DNA from: Chara braunii
Taxonomy: Eukaryota > Streptophyta > Charophyceae > Charales > Characeae
Direction: 5' to 3'
Assembly: GCA_003427395.1 (NCBI GenBank)
Contig: BFEA01000635.1
Span: 590,937 to 617,977, forward strand
Length of the DNA stretch: 27,041 bases
Below are positions 26,947 through 27,041 of this stretch, piece after piece (within the stretch, counting starts at the first letter, position 1; each line of letters begins with the position of its first letter). The position numbers and the translations under genes were made by a program. The notes below the pieces were generated by a model. The model ran no database searches. It worked only from the letters and a program-made list of their open reading frames with translations, and had not been told where the DNA came from.

Positions 26947-27041
26947 TGTTATGACCCGGACCAATTGCGAAGTACAAATTCACTAATCAGCACAATGTTC
27001 ACCAACTGCAAAAGGAAATGAATGAACTTGAGAGGATGGAG
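26947..27041 (+). repeat. Retroelement-edge-like repeat at the window end
   Basis: GTTATGACCCGGACCAATTG and AGTACAAATTCACTAATCAG align with 2113-2160. A frame open from 26953 to the window end reads PIAKYKFTNQHNVHQL, then KEMNELERME; it is too short to identify. Confidence 0.3.

Overview
This is a eukaryotic nuclear window, most likely from a plant-lineage (streptophyte) genome with large, transposon-filled introns. The evidence is GT/AG-flanked exons with matching phases, a plant-type LINE with an APE endonuclease, a tRNA-derived SINE, hAT-like elements with 8-bp target duplications, and many microsatellites. A charophyte alga such as Chara is my guess, not a demonstrated identity. No prokaryotic gene organisation is visible, and most short ORFs here are chance reading frames in repeats.

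The only host gene I can support is on the + strand. It is a fragment of an M16C metalloprotease (presequence protease/PreP-like) in three exons at 3851-3983, 5270-5340 and 24306-24389. The phases fit (0/1, 1/0, 0/0) and the 96 joined codons follow the family's order, including the NEM motif that carries the distal zinc-binding glutamate. The gene continues beyond both window edges. Its second visible intron would be 18,965 bp.

Layout: 1-3850 is repeat-rich upstream intron or intergenic DNA with three copies of a short repeat whose start resembles a hammerhead-ribozyme core, plus GA and TATG microsatellites. 3851-5340 holds two protease exons around a 621-bp hAT-like MITE built of TCCGGA repeats. 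5341-24305 is the giant intron. It contains a pair of inverted ~290-bp arms (5867-6155 and 9842-10131) belonging to a ~131-bp tandem family, a GAT-rich satellite (10484-11180), a hAT-like element (11289-12450) interrupted by an assembly gap, an almost full-length but decayed LINE (to 21407), a CT-rich minisatellite, and a complete minus-strand SINE (22386-23047). 24390-27041 holds GC-rich dispersed modules and a 1.46-kb inverted duplication (25487-26946) whose arms carry an exon-like 34-codon reading frame.

The LINE has ORF1 with a zinc knuckle and an ORF2 with endonuclease, reverse transcriptase and C-terminal zinc-finger parts. It is dead: at least three frameshifts and eight in-frame stops, nearly all explainable by C-to-T or G-to-A transitions. 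Its 3' UTR carries two matching stem-loops whose stems co-vary, and a third copy stands alone at 10322.
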